Shown here: positions 9,529-18,322 of the stretch, piece by piece
How the letters are laid out: each line of letters starts with the position of its first letter
How positions within the stretch are numbered: position 1 is the stretch's first letter
NCBI RefSeq assembly: GCF_008933115.1
Contig: NZ_WBVO01000003.1
Location: 124,001 to 188,000, forward strand
Direction of reading: 5' to 3'
Length of the DNA: 64,000 bases
Source: Phaeocystidibacter luteus
GTDB lineage: Bacteria; Bacteroidota; Bacteroidia; Flavobacteriales; Schleiferiaceae
The notes under the pieces: model-generated
What the model was told of the DNA's origin: nothing
Databases searched by the model: none
What the model saw: only the letters and a program-made list of their open reading frames with translations
Translations under genes and position numbers: made by a program

Positions 9529-10040
9529 TTTCCGAAGGGTAGAAGATTAGTTGATCCTGACTGTAATCCAGCGCGCATGAGCGACAACATTTTGTTCTGG
9601 AGGTTGTCACCCCGCAATTCGACGATGTGCAAGCCCTCATCATTTTGAGTGGCGATCAGGATATAATTGAGGCCGTTGTCTGACTTGTTTCCCAATAATT
9701 GAAATGAACCGGTGCCACGGTATACAGGTGGCAACAAGCTCTCGAGCTCCATGGCATCAATTTTTTCCATGATTTCGGTCGGGATGGAGTACTCGGTTGA
9801 GTCCAAGCGCTCCATAGTTATGTCGTACATGCAGGCATCGTGTATGCCGACGAACATCTCGCTCATGGAGCTTGAAGAATCCATGTTGGAGGCGGCCATG
9901 ATCATGCTTGGTGAGAAATAGGAAAAGTTTCCTACTCTGGTATACTCTTCGTGAATGTCGGGCGTGACCAAATCAGGATAATCAGAGGTGCACGAGACGG
10001 CCAGGCATGCAAAAAGAAGAATGGCGATGTATTTGGGCAT
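9525..10040 (-). CDS. Predicted lipoprotein, first gene of ABC operon
   Basis: A 171-aa protein with a lipoprotein signal (MPKYIAILLFACLAVSC, lipobox AVSC, Cys17). The mature part, about 154 residues, has a methionine- and serine-rich stretch around MIMAASNMDSSSSMSEMF and a C-terminal half whose layout (conserved GNKSDNGLNYILIAT region) vaguely recalls DUF4252 lipoproteins; I would not assign that family. It overlaps the ATPase gene by 4 bp, so its role is probably tied to the exporter, as an accessory or cargo-sensing envelope protein (inference). Confidence 0.75.
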   Translation of the reverse strand: MPKYIAILLFACLAVSCTSDYPDLVTPDIHEEYTRVGNFSYFSPSMIMAASNMDSSSSMSEMFVGIHDACMYDITMERLDSTEYSIPTEIMEKIDAMELESLLPPVYRGTGSFQLLGNKSDNGLNYILIATQNDEGLHIVELRGDNLQNKMLSLMRAGLQSGSTNLLPFGK

Positions 10041-10133
10041 CGTCTATCGGTTAGAGGTTGAATTACGAATATCAGAATATTCTCGTAGCAGAAGGGATGT
10101 TAAATGTACGAACGGATTTTCTACCTTTCTGGT

Positions 10134-10631
10134 ATGACATGGACCCCAGACCAACAAAAGCTCATCAATAGATTAAATAATCAGCTGGCATTTCGCTTCT
10201 TTACGAGGAAAATGGTGCCTGCCGCAGCGCACGCTGGAGTGCGTTTTATCAAGTTTGATGAACGGGAATGCCAGATTGCTATGCCGTATCGAAAGCGGAA
10301 CAAAAATCCGTTTCGAAGCATGTACTTCGCGGTTCAAAGTATGGCTGCCGAAATGAGTACGGCTCTGCCAGCCATGATTCACATGAAGAAACACGATGTT
10401 TCGATTGCTTGGATTGTCATCGATTTCACAGCATCTTTTCCAGCAAAGGCCACGGGCGATGTAGTGTTTACTTGTCAGCAAGTCGACGAAATCGGTAAGG
10501 TTATAGAAGCCGCAAGCCAGTCAGATGAGGCGCAGACCATTGCCGTAAAAACCGTGGGCAAGATGTCAGATGGAACAGTAGTGAGTGAATTCACGTTCCA
10601 CTGGTCTTTCAAAAGAAGAGCAAAGCGCTAG
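10134..10631 (+). CDS. DUF4442/PaaI-like hotdog-fold protein
   Basis: A 165-aa protein matching the DUF4442 hotdog family (relatives of PaaI thioesterases): a VPAAAHAGVRF start, the IAMPYRKRNKNPFRSMYFA segment and the SMAAEMSTALPAM helix are the family hallmarks. A catalytic role in acyl-CoA or acyl thioester metabolism is possible, but DUF4442 members mostly lack tested activity. An in-frame ATG at 10104 would add ten residues; I prefer 10134 because a near -7 box (TACCTTTC, 10120-10127) lies just before it and because family members start about 25 residues before the first conserved proline. It converges with the next gene, sharing 4 bp. Confidence 0.75.
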   Translation: MTWTPDQQKLINRLNNQLAFRFFTRKMVPAAAHAGVRFIKFDERECQIAMPYRKRNKNPFRSMYFAVQSMAAEMSTALPAMIHMKKHDVSIAWIVIDFTASFPAKATGDVVFTCQQVDEIGKVIEAASQSDEAQTIAVKTVGKMSDGTVVSEFTFHWSFKRRAKR

Positions 10632-11053
10632 TCTGCCTTCGCGTACGTTTGAAGTATCTCAACTTCCAGCTTTTCTCCATTTGCAGCCTTGTCGAAATGA
10701 ACCGTGCTACTCGTTATGAGTGAATCTTCAGTGAGTTTCACGATTTGATACGCAACGGTGTCTCCGAAGTTGGTAATCAATAGTTTTTGATCATTGACAT
10801 ACCACTTGCCATCGGTGCTCGTGTGGGTAGTCATTTCTTGAAAACTGTACGTTTTGTTTTCGCTGAAGTTCAGAACAGAAGACTTGTGAAGACTGTATTG
10901 CTTTTTGAAGATGCTGACGAGTGACGGGTCACTTGTAACTATCTCAACATCATGACCACGCCATGCGCCGGTGAGGTCGGATTCATCAAAAGATTCATTA
11001 GAGCAAGCAGCTGTGAGCAGGAGAATGCTCATCCATCCAAGTGTACGTTTCAT
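10628..11053 (-). CDS. Predicted lipoprotein, lipocalin-like
   Basis: A 141-aa protein starting at the ATG at 11053 (MKRTLGWMSILLLTAAC, lipobox TAAC, Cys17); the open frame extends upstream but would bury the signal peptide. The mature domain has the LTGAWRG opening, KTYSF strand and GKWYVNDQKLLI pattern of the lipocalin-like domains common in small Bacteroidota lipoproteins. Ligand and function are unknown. It overlaps the hotdog gene tail-to-tail by 4 bp. Confidence 0.7.
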   Translation of the reverse strand: MKRTLGWMSILLLTAACSNESFDESDLTGAWRGHDVEIVTSDPSLVSIFKKQYSLHKSSVLNFSENKTYSFQEMTTHTSTDGKWYVNDQKLLITNFGDTVAYQIVKLTEDSLITSSTVHFDKAANGEKLEVEILQTYAKAD

Positions 11054-11148
11054 CGGTAGCGAGTTTGAGTTAAAATAAACAGGAATTGTTAAATATTCCA
11101 AGCGCAGACCCGCACATATTTTATCAGGCTCTATTTTGCCTCAAGTGT

Positions 11149-12198
11149 TCACATCAACTCACTCTCCGTCTTATTCGCCAATTGTCCACATGCAGCATCG
11201 ATATCCTGTCCTCGGCTTTGTCGAACTTTTGCAATTACCCCAACATCTTCTAGAGCTTTGATGTAGGCATCTACGCGCTCTTGAGGAGCTTGGGTGTAAT
11301 CACCATTGTCGATAGGGTTGTATTGAATGATGTTCACTTTGGACGGAACCTTCTTTACGAAGGAAACGAGTGCGGCGATCTCTTCATCCGTATCATTCAC
11401 ACCACGCCAAACTACAAACTCGAAGGTCACCTTCCTGCCAGTTACTTTGTACCAATGCTGAAGCGAGGCAAGCAGATCATCCAAGTGGTTTTTTGAAGCT
11501 AATGGCATGATGCGTTCGCGTGTGCTCTGAATAGCTGAATGAAGGGAAACCGCAAGATTAAAACGGACCCCGTCGTCAGCCATTTTAGTGATGAGTTTAG
11601 GAATGCCTACGGTGCTGAGCGTGATGCGGCGTGCTGCCATGCCAAGTCCCTCCGGAGAGGTGACCTTATCCAATGCCGCAATTACATTCTTGTAGTTGAG
11701 TAGAGGTTCGCCCATACCCATCATCACAATATTCGTAAGCGGACGATCGAAGTATTTTTCTCCTTCTTTTTTAATGGCTACAACCTGGTCATAGATCTCA
11801 TCTGGGTTGAGATTGCGCATGCGTTTTAGTCCAGCGGTTGCGCAAAAATCACAGTCCAAACTACATCCCACTTGGGAGGAAACACAGGCGGTGATTCTCT
11901 TTTCGGTGGGGATAAGAACACTCTCTACGATGAGGCCGTCGTGAAGTTTGACGGCATTCTTTATGGTGCCGTCAACACTGCGTTGCATTTGATCAACCTC
12001 TACATTGTTGATGACAAAATGGGCGTCGAGTTCTTCACGTAAGGCTTTGGAGATATTCGACATCTCATCGAAACGAACGTGCGATTTGTTCCACAGCCAA
12101 TCGTAAACTTGGTTGGCGCGGAAAGCAGGGTGACCGTTCTCGGTGAACCAAGCTTTCAGTTCTTCTCTGGATAACGCTCGAATATCTTGTTTTGCCAT
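11149..12198 (-). CDS. rlmN: 23S rRNA (adenine-2503-C2)-methyltransferase RlmN
   Basis: A 349-aa radical-SAM enzyme that methylates C2 of A2503 in 23S rRNA (and A37 of some tRNAs). The Fe-S triad is in GCSLDCDFC (Cys112, 116, 119); the SAM-binding GMGEPL motif follows, and a late cysteine in DAACGQL (about 340) fits the methyl-carrying cysteine pair. I start at ATG 12198; the longer frame adds five residues upstream. A perfect -7 box (TACCTTTG, 12203-12210 minus strand) ends only five bases before this ATG, implying a leaderless or nearly leaderless mRNA. Confidence 0.97.
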   Translation of the reverse strand: MAKQDIRALSREELKAWFTENGHPAFRANQVYDWLWNKSHVRFDEMSNISKALREELDAHFVINNVEVDQMQRSVDGTIKNAVKLHDGLIVESVLIPTEKRITACVSSQVGCSLDCDFCATAGLKRMRNLNPDEIYDQVVAIKKEGEKYFDRPLTNIVMMGMGEPLLNYKNVIAALDKVTSPEGLGMAARRITLSTVGIPKLITKMADDGVRFNLAVSLHSAIQSTRERIMPLASKNHLDDLLASLQHWYKVTGRKVTFEFVVWRGVNDTDEEIAALVSFVKKVPSKVNIIQYNPIDNGDYTQAPQERVDAYIKALEDVGVIAKVRQSRGQDIDAACGQLANKTESELM

Positions 12199-12202
12199 GG
12201 GG

Positions 12203-12210
12203 CAAAGGTA
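12203..12210 (-). promoter_or_regulatory. -7 box (TACCTTTG) immediately before rlmN ATG
   Basis: It matches TAnnTTTG on the minus strand and ends five bases from the rlmN start codon, so transcription would begin at or within the start codon. Confidence 0.55.
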
Positions 12211-12304
12211 CAAATAGCCTACGTGGCAACGAAAGTTTGAAACAAAGCGTAAGGATTGATGTTGATCATCGTATTAGAGTTGTGGCCAACTTCAAAATAT
12301 ATCC

Positions 12305-13249
12305 ATGAAACACATTTTACTCTCCGTATTTAGTCTGCTTACACTTGCTTCAACCGCTCAGGTTCAGAAAGCAATTGTAGTGGAACATTTCACTAATTCG
12401 CGTTGCGGAATTTGCTCGAGCCGAAATCCTGCGTTGTTCACCAACATTGACAATACAGGTGGTGTGATGCACATTGCGTATCACCCTAGCTCACCTTATT
12501 CTTCATGCATTTTTAGCCAGCACAACTCTAGCGAAAATGATGCAAGAACGAATCATTACGGCATTTATGGTGGTACACCCCGCATCGTGATAAATGGAGA
12601 TGTGACCAATAAAAGTTTTGGAGACAACACGCTCTTCACTCAGTATCAAGGGCAGACTTCGGAGTTTGATGTTCGTATGCAGCACACGATTACAGCCGAC
12701 AGTGTTTTGATTCGCTTGGTAGTTGAGAAGGTGAGCAGTGGAGCTTCATCTTATCAGCTTACAGTTGGATTGGCTGAAGACACCATTAATTATAACGCAC
12801 CGAATGGCGAGGATCTACACAGGAATGTGTTCCGTGAGTTTGCCGTTCATGACCAGATGGAAACCGCTCCAATGATGAACGACTCCATCGTTTATACTTA
12901 CAAAATTGAAAGAAGAGGCGCTTGGAACCCAGATGCCATTTACGCCTATGCTTTATTGCAAGAATCGAATGACGACCTCCTTCAAGCTGGACGAAGCATG
13001 AAAATGTCGAACAGTGTAGGTCTCGGAGAGATGAGCGCGGATGACTTCCGCGTATATCCGGTACCAGCGAATGACGAGGTGAAGTTCGACAAGTTTGTAC
13101 ACTACCGATTGGTAGATTTAACTGGAAAAGTAATGGCTGAAGGATTCAGTGATAGACTTAATGTATCCTCGATGCCAGAAGGATTGTACCTCTTGAATGT
13201 AAACGTTCAAGGGTCAGAGAGAACACTACGTTTGCCCGTAGTGCATTAG
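12305..13249 (+). CDS. Omp28-related secreted protein with T9SS sorting domain
   Basis: A 314-aa protein with a signal peptide (MKHILLSVFSLLTLASTAQ). The first mature segment, VEHFTNSRCGICSSRNPALF, has a thioredoxin-like CxxC (CGIC) and matches the Omp28/thioredoxin-like fold seen in Bacteroidota surface proteins. The last 75 residues (VYPVPANDEVKF...LPEGLYLLNV-like pattern) are a T9SS type A sorting domain, so it should cross the outer membrane. Role unknown; thiol-disulfide activity at the cell surface is a reasonable guess from CGIC. It is a single gene followed by a terminator. Confidence 0.85.
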   Translation: MKHILLSVFSLLTLASTAQVQKAIVVEHFTNSRCGICSSRNPALFTNIDNTGGVMHIAYHPSSPYSSCIFSQHNSSENDARTNHYGIYGGTPRIVINGDVTNKSFGDNTLFTQYQGQTSEFDVRMQHTITADSVLIRLVVEKVSSGASSYQLTVGLAEDTINYNAPNGEDLHRNVFREFAVHDQMETAPMMNDSIVYTYKIERRGAWNPDAIYAYALLQESNDDLLQAGRSMKMSNSVGLGEMSADDFRVYPVPANDEVKFDKFVHYRLVDLTGKVMAEGFSDRLNVSSMPEGLYLLNVNVQGSERTLRLPVVH

Positions 13250-13274
13250 TTCGTGAGAATTGAGAGAGAGAGGA

Positions 13275-13307
13275 AGCTCCCTTGGCGAAAGCTGGGGGAG
13301 TTTTTTT
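13275..13307 (+). terminator. Rho-independent terminator
   Basis: AGCTCCC pairs with GGGAGTT (one G-T) around a 14-nt loop, followed by seven T. It lies just after the Omp28-like gene. Confidence 0.7.
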
Positions 13308-13379
13308 ATTCCGCCAACTACGAAAAAGGGTTACTCGCCAATCGTTCAATAGCCTCCCACATCGCCACCGCTTCACTGG

Positions 13380-14089
13380 ACGCCCATTCCAATAAGGTCA
13401 TCAGTCTCCCAGTCTAACCCTCTAACCCTCTGGCCCTCCAACCCTCTATTAGTCTCCCGAATCGGCTGCGCCTCTCGGGATGCCTCCCTTCGGTCGGCAC
13501 ATCAGTCTGCCAGTCTAACCCTCCGGCCATCTAACCCTCGAACCCTCTCCCGAATCGGCTGCGCCTCTCGGGATACCTCCCTTCGGTCGGCACATCAGTC
13601 TGCCAGTCTAACCTTCTGGCCCTCTAACCCTCGAACCCTCTCCCGAATCGGCTGCGCCTCTCGGGATACCTCCCTTCGGTCGGCACATCAGTCTGCCAGT
13701 CTACCCCTCCGGCCATCCAACCCTCGAACCCTCTACCTGAGGGGGCCCCAACCCCACCCCATGTGGCGAAGTTCAATTCTTTTAGTGACATTCTAACTGA
13801 TCTCACGTGGACTTCTGGTGGACAACTTGATCCGAATCATGGACAAAAAGGGGACAACTCCTAGAAGTGAATAACTACCCGTATGTAAACGTTTACAATC
13901 CGACTAGCAGCTTTGAGATTCGTAGCTTGAGAACGGGGCGGGGCAATCAGCCCCCATTTCTATACTGTCATGGGTCAACTAGCAATATCACAGTCTCCCA
14001 GTCTAACCCTCCAACCCTCTAACCCTCTCCCGAATCGGCTGCGCCTCTCGGGATACCTCCCTTCGGTCGGCACATCAGTCCAACCCTCC
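13380..14089. repeat. Intergenic repeat cluster 2 (inverted relative to cluster 1)
   Basis: The spacer between convergent genes holds the reverse complement of the cluster 1 material. The 26-nt hairpin core occurs at 13455-13480, 13548-13573, 13641-13666 and 14028-14053, each followed by CCTCCCTTCGGTCGG-type sequence. They are linked by C-rich octamers (AACCCTCT). A single inverted copy of the cluster 1 block lies at about 13739-13980, perhaps 85 percent identical by eye, and keeps the TGTAAACGTTTACA core (13884-13897). No mobile-element gene is visible. Confidence 0.85.
13884..13897. promoter_or_regulatory. Conserved 14-bp palindrome core in inverted element copy
   Basis: TGTAAACGTTTACA is retained although the flanking bases of the 20-bp palindrome have changed on one side (GTA instead of the GAT half). 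This is the only independent copy in the window and supports constraint on the core. Confidence 0.5.
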
Positions 14090-14122
14090 AAAAAAAAAGC
14101 CCAGGCTTTCAACCCAGGCTTC
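14090..14122 (-). terminator. Rho-independent terminator of queA
   Basis: On the minus strand AAGCCTGGG pairs with CCTGGGCTT (two wobble pairs) around a 7-nt loop and runs into a nine-T tract, 25 nt after the queA stop. Confidence 0.8.
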
Positions 14123-14146
14123 TCATATCGAAAAAGGAGCTTATCC

Positions 14147-15196
14147 TTAAATAACCATAATCGCATCGCCGTAGCAAAGGAACTTGTAGCCCTCTTTAAT
14201 AGCGACGTCGTACGCGTGCATGGTGAGCTCGTGACCCGCGAAGGCGGAGGTCATCATGAGTAGTGTAGACTGCGGCGGGTGGAAGTTTGTGATCAAACTA
14301 TTGGCTACCTGGAAGTCGTATGGAGGGAAGATGAAACGGTTCGTCCAACCTTCGTACGCCTTTAGTTTGCCTTCCGTAGTAACGCTAGATTCCATGGCGC
14401 GCATTACAGTTGTGCCAACAGCACAAATACGCTTTTTACCTTCGATGGCCTTGTTTACCTTCTCTACGGTTTCATCGTAAATCCAGTACTGCTCGCTATC
14501 CATTTTGTGCTTGCTGAGGTCTTCTACCTCAACCGGACGGAACGTTCCGAGGCCAACGTGGAGAGTGAGTTCTGGGAACTCAATTCCTTTGATTTCGAGG
14601 CGCTTCATCAATTGCTTGGAGAAGTGAAGTCCAGCCACTGGAGCTGCAACGGCACCTTCAACACTTGCGAAGATTGATTGATAACGCTCTGCATCAAGTG
14701 CGGTAGGCTCGCGGTCGATGTACTTCGGAAGTGGTGTTTCGCCAAGTTCGTTCAACTTGTTGCGGAACTCCTCATAGCTTCCATCGTAAAGGAAGCGAAG
14801 TGTTCTACCGCGGCTAGTAGTATTGTCAATTACTTCGGCAACGAGGCTATCGTCCTCTCCGAAGTAGAGCTTATTGCCAATTCTGATTTTACGCGCTGGA
14901 TCCACCAATACGTCCCACAAGCGTGACTCTGAATTCAACTCTCGAAGCAAGAATACCTCGATGCGTGCACCCGTTTTCTCCTTGTTACCCCAAAGACGGG
15001 CAGGAAAAACCTTGGTGTTATTCAAAACCATGGCATCGCCATCGTCGAAATAGTTGATTACTTCATTGAATTTCTTGTGCTCAATTTCACCAGTGTCGCG
15101 GTGAACGACCATGAGACGAGTATCGTCGCGGTGAGTGGTTGGTTCCTGAGCGATGAGTTCCTTAGGAAGCTCATAATTGAAGTTGGATAACTTCAT
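14147..15196 (-). CDS. queA: tRNA preQ1(34) S-adenosylmethionine ribosyltransferase-isomerase
   Basis: A 349-aa enzyme that transfers and isomerises the ribosyl part of SAM onto 7-aminomethyl-7-deazaguanine at tRNA position 34, in queuosine synthesis. It is full length, with the family opening [18 protein letters not shown], the [12 protein letters not shown] block, the [12 protein letters not shown] motif and the C-terminal [16 protein letters not shown]. Two in-frame ATGs lie 6 nt apart; the second (15196) gives the usual MKLS start. A -7 box (TACCTTTG, 15242-15249 minus) and a terminator frame it as a single-gene unit. Confidence 0.96.
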   Translation of the reverse strand: MKLSNFNYELPKELIAQEPTTHRDDTRLMVVHRDTGEIEHKKFNEVINYFDDGDAMVLNNTKVFPARLWGNKEKTGARIEVFLLRELNSESRLWDVLVDPARKIRIGNKLYFGEDDSLVAEVIDNTTSRGRTLRFLYDGSYEEFRNKLNELGETPLPKYIDREPTALDAERYQSIFASVEGAVAAPVAGLHFSKQLMKRLEIKGIEFPELTLHVGLGTFRPVEVEDLSKHKMDSEQYWIYDETVEKVNKAIEGKKRICAVGTTVMRAMESSVTTEGKLKAYEGWTNRFIFPPYDFQVANSLITNFHPPQSTLLMMTSAFAGHELTMHAYDVAIKEGYKFLCYGDAIMVI

Positions 15197-15241
15197 TTTC
15201 ATAGCTTACGGGCTTTGAAAGTGATACAAAATGGGAAGCTG

Positions 15242-15249
15242 CAAAGGTA
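15242..15249 (-). promoter_or_regulatory. -7 box (TACCTTTG) of queA
   Basis: A perfect TAnnTTTG on the minus strand, about 46 nt upstream of the queA start. Confidence 0.55.
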
Positions 15250-15321
15250 AGAATTTTCAGCATGCGAAAATCAGTTTACGAGAAGTGGGTGCAACAAAAA
15301 AATCTTGAAGTCCTTTTGAAC

Positions 15322-15354
15322 TTTGTGAACAGCTAATTGGTTTCCAGTATATTG
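15322..15354 (+). promoter_or_regulatory. Probable promoter, TTTG (-33) and TATATTG (-7)
   Basis: TTTG at 15322-15325 and TATATTG at 15348-15354 are separated by 22 nt, close to the Bacteroidota spacing. The predicted transcription start is just before the ATG at 15370. Confidence 0.45.
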
Positions 15355-15369
15355 TATCGACGAATTGAA

Positions 15370-16110
15370 ATGCACGGGATTATGATGAGAGTGAATTTGC
15401 CGGAAGCGCTACAAAGAATTAGAAAAAAGGCGGTCGATTACCGTGAAGATGATGTCCTTGCAGCGTTCCGATCTATGCTTGAAGAGGATTCTCTAATGGA
15501 GATCAATTTAGAAAACGCTCTTCAGTCTCCACCCAATGAAAATCATGCTAAAGTAGACGCCTCTCAGCTCGATGAGAGTCGAGTATTCCATCTCGCACAC
15601 ATTAAAAGGCTCGCCACGGCATACCGTCTTCGTTTTTTAGATGCCCACTTATTTAAAGGCGAAATCCCATCAGAAGCCATTTCTGAATTGAAGAGTATCC
15701 AGCGTCGACAACCTGAAGCTCTCAATAACTTTAAGATTATGGCACCGGCTTCCTTGTTCGAGCTGAGTTATCAGGATAAAGATCCAATGTTATTCATGCC
15801 ACTCGGAAACAATTTGTACTACCTCGTTCATCAGTGGGGTAAGGATATGAATCCACTGCGCAAGCTGATCGTGTATCCGTTCAGAAACGTCGGCACGCTC
15901 ATCAAATCGATGTTTGTTATCGCATTCCTATTTCAAATGGCAATCCCTACCAACATTATGATGGATGGTTTGGGAGATTCAGAGTTCGCAATGCGCATTT
16001 GGATGACGCTTCACGTGTTCATCGCCCTTGCGGGAATCGTGGCCATGTTCGGATATCCTTACGTGAAGAATTTTAACTCTGTGCTTTGGAATAGTAGGTA
16101 TTCGGACTAG
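15370..16110 (+). CDS. Membrane protein of unknown function
   Basis: A 246-aa protein with a soluble, charged N-terminal part of about 170 residues (LPEALQRIRKKAVDYREDDVL start) and two membrane segments near the C-terminus (around IKSMFVIAFLFQMAIPTNIMM and LHVFIALAGIVAMFGYPYV). An upstream TTG would extend it by 11 residues, but that start lies inside the predicted promoter, so I take the ATG at 15370. No family is recognised. The layout, cytosolic domain then membrane hairpin, leaves function open. Confidence 0.7.
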   Translation: MHGIMMRVNLPEALQRIRKKAVDYREDDVLAAFRSMLEEDSLMEINLENALQSPPNENHAKVDASQLDESRVFHLAHIKRLATAYRLRFLDAHLFKGEIPSEAISELKSIQRRQPEALNNFKIMAPASLFELSYQDKDPMLFMPLGNNLYYLVHQWGKDMNPLRKLIVYPFRNVGTLIKSMFVIAFLFQMAIPTNIMMDGLGDSEFAMRIWMTLHVFIALAGIVAMFGYPYVKNFNSVLWNSRYSD

Positions 16111-16152
16111 GAAATAATCATCCAGTTTGCCCAGATTGGCTACCTTGGTTGA

Positions 16153-17619
16153 ATGGACAAGCTCTCTCAAACCTTTGTATTCGCTAAGCGAAAATGTAGT
16201 CTCGTACTCGGCTGCGTCATTCTTCTCGGATTTAATGCTTTTTCTCAGGTTATCTTATCCGATGAGATTTATTCTGGATTTACACAACAATATCCGGCCT
16301 CAGCTGGCTTAAGTGATGCGGGTACGTCAGATATATGTTATACAGCGCTATCCAAAAGTGGCGTTAATTACGTCATGTCTTTGAGGCTTTTTGACAAGGT
16401 GACCTTGCAGAAAAAGGATTCACTGTTTATTGCAACCTTTTCAACAGATGCTATAGCGGGCTGGCGAATTGACCAGGTTGATAATCAGTATTTTGCGATA
16501 AGTTTTGGGGACAGCAACAGTACAACGCTTCAAATATTTGATCTAGATTTCTCCAATGTGACCTCAAATAAGGTTGTGGATACAGTTTTCAGTACCGGTT
16601 TTATGGCTGTCACTAGCTTCGCAACTTTAGGGAATGATCATTTTGTTCATTTAGGTAGAGGCACTGGAGGTGATTCATCACTCGCGGTAGTTTATGATTC
16701 AAATTGGCATTTCAATAGATCAAAGTATTATTGGCGGAATGCGCCACTTGAATCAACTTTTCGCTACGGCAATGGACCTTATTTAAGTCCACGAGATCCC
16801 ACCGAAATTATATTTGGAATTGATGCTAGAGCACTATTCATGGATTTGCAATCTCTTGAAGTTCAGAGTATTTTGAATCCTGTAGCGTTCGATCCACATT
16901 CTTCCGCCACTTATTCAGAAGGTTACTCCTTCCGTAGTGATGGTTTTTATTATGGTGGGACAGTCGTCCACGATTCCGATTTTTTCACAACTGGAAATAG
17001 TCACGTGTTTCAAACTTTTGTGGCATTTAGAGATTATGAGAGTGATACCGTCCATTTGAAAAGATTTGGAAATATTCGTATCAATGAAAGGTGCTACGCA
17101 TACCTATACAATGAAACAAGTAATCAGCATATTACCGCCTCTTCCCGCCCTTTTGATAATCCCAATCTAGGTGCAATCGAACAACGAACGGTAGTGATTA
17201 GAAAGTCAAATGAATGGGGAGTAGATAGTATTGAATTGTTTGGCAATGATAACCACGTAGTTCTTGATTTACTTAGTGTTGCAGACGATGTTTATGGCGT
17301 GGCTCGATATTTTGAACAGAATCAACAGCGATTTGAAGATATCATTTTCAAGTTACCCAGATTCGCTCTTGGAGAATCCGAAGAGGTACGAGCACAGTTC
17401 TCTGTTTACCCTAATCCAACGAAAGACTACATTATAATATCGGGAATTGAAGAGCTGACAAATGCTCAAGTAGTTTCCGCTGTTGGCCAATCGATACATC
17501 AGAAACTAGAATTTGAAGGAAACAGGATTAATCTAGAATCTTTACCTGAAGGAGTCTATGTGCTTTCATTGACACACTCAGATGGTGAGTACATGACCAA
17601 AATTGTCATTGACCGCTAG
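16153..17619 (+). CDS. Secreted protein with T9SS sorting domain, unknown function
   Basis: A 488-aa protein with a long signal peptide (hydrophobic core CSLVLGCVILLGFNAFSQ). The large middle region is beta-rich with no recognised catalytic motif and little internal repetition. The C-terminal 70 residues start FSVYPNPTKDYI and end TKIVIDR, a T9SS type A sorting domain. The gene is visibly richer in A+T than its neighbours, which may mean weaker codon adaptation or recent acquisition. It overlaps truB tail-to-tail by 14 bp. Confidence 0.8.
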   Translation: MDKLSQTFVFAKRKCSLVLGCVILLGFNAFSQVILSDEIYSGFTQQYPASAGLSDAGTSDICYTALSKSGVNYVMSLRLFDKVTLQKKDSLFIATFSTDAIAGWRIDQVDNQYFAISFGDSNSTTLQIFDLDFSNVTSNKVVDTVFSTGFMAVTSFATLGNDHFVHLGRGTGGDSSLAVVYDSNWHFNRSKYYWRNAPLESTFRYGNGPYLSPRDPTEIIFGIDARALFMDLQSLEVQSILNPVAFDPHSSATYSEGYSFRSDGFYYGGTVVHDSDFFTTGNSHVFQTFVAFRDYESDTVHLKRFGNIRINERCYAYLYNETSNQHITASSRPFDNPNLGAIEQRTVVIRKSNEWGVDSIELFGNDNHVVLDLLSVADDVYGVARYFEQNQQRFEDIIFKLPRFALGESEEVRAQFSVYPNPTKDYIIISGIEELTNAQVVSAVGQSIHQKLEFEGNRINLESLPEGVYVLSLTHSDGEYMTKIVIDR

Positions 17620-18322
17620 CTTCCTCCGCCCAAACCCTCTCACAAACCTGTTCTACCGTGTAGGCGCCGTCTACCGAAACGTCTCCAATCGCGGTTCGAC
17701 GTAGACCTATAAGGTAACCTCCGCTGTTTAGCGCTGCGCCTAAGTCGTGTGCCAATGAGCGTATGTAGGTGCCTTTTCCACAATGGATGTCCAAAATGAG
17801 TTCATCGTTCTTGAAACTCAAAATATCAATGGAGTGAATGACAATCGGACGCGCCGGAATGTCTACTTCCTCTCCCTTTCGGGCCATTTCATACAACCGT
17901 TTCCCGTCTTTCTTCAAGGCCGAAAATACGGGTGGGACCTGCATAATGTCGCCCGTAAATTGTGGGAGTGTTGCCTCGATTAACTCCCGAGTGATGTGCT
18001 TCGTCGGGAAGGTTTCATTTGGCTCCGTTTCCGTATCGTAACTCGGTGTAGTTTCTCCAAGTTTGATTGTAGCGACATACCGCTTCGAGCGCCCCATGAG
18101 CTCGGGGATCGTCTTAGTAGCTCGACCTATACAAATGATGAGAAGTCCCGTAGCCTTTGGGTCTAACGTGCCTGCATGTCCAACCTTAAACTTCTTGAGC
18201 TTATGCGTTTTTCGAATGGCAAACTTAATCTTGTTCACCGCGTCGAAAGATGTCCAATCGAGGGGTTTGTCTACCGCAAGGACCTTTCCTTCTCGGAGTC
18301 CTTCGAGTGACCAATCGTCCAT
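17606..18322 (-). CDS. truB: tRNA pseudouridine(55) synthase
   Basis: A 238-aa enzyme that isomerises U55 in the T-loop of tRNAs. Motifs: KPLDWTSFDAVNKIK, GHAGTLDPKATGLL with the catalytic Asp54, and the GKGTYIRSLAHDLG segment. It lacks a long C-terminal PUA extension, as is common in this phylum. Its ATG shares one base with the uppP stop (TAATG), so the two are translationally coupled in the minus-strand run ftsX-DUF3098-uppP-truB. Confidence 0.96.
   Translation of the reverse strand: MDDWSLEGLREGKVLAVDKPLDWTSFDAVNKIKFAIRKTHKLKKFKVGHAGTLDPKATGLLIICIGRATKTIPELMGRSKRYVATIKLGETTPSYDTETEPNETFPTKHITRELIEATLPQFTGDIMQVPPVFSALKKDGKRLYEMARKGEEVDIPARPIVIHSIDILSFKNDELILDIHCGKGTYIRSLAHDLGAALNSGGYLIGLRRTAIGDVSVDGAYTVEQVCERVWAEEASGQ

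Noticed and set aside
13380-14089. Insertion sequence remnant
   Set aside because: No transposase fragment in any frame, no terminal inverted repeats bounding the cluster, and no target-site duplication visible.
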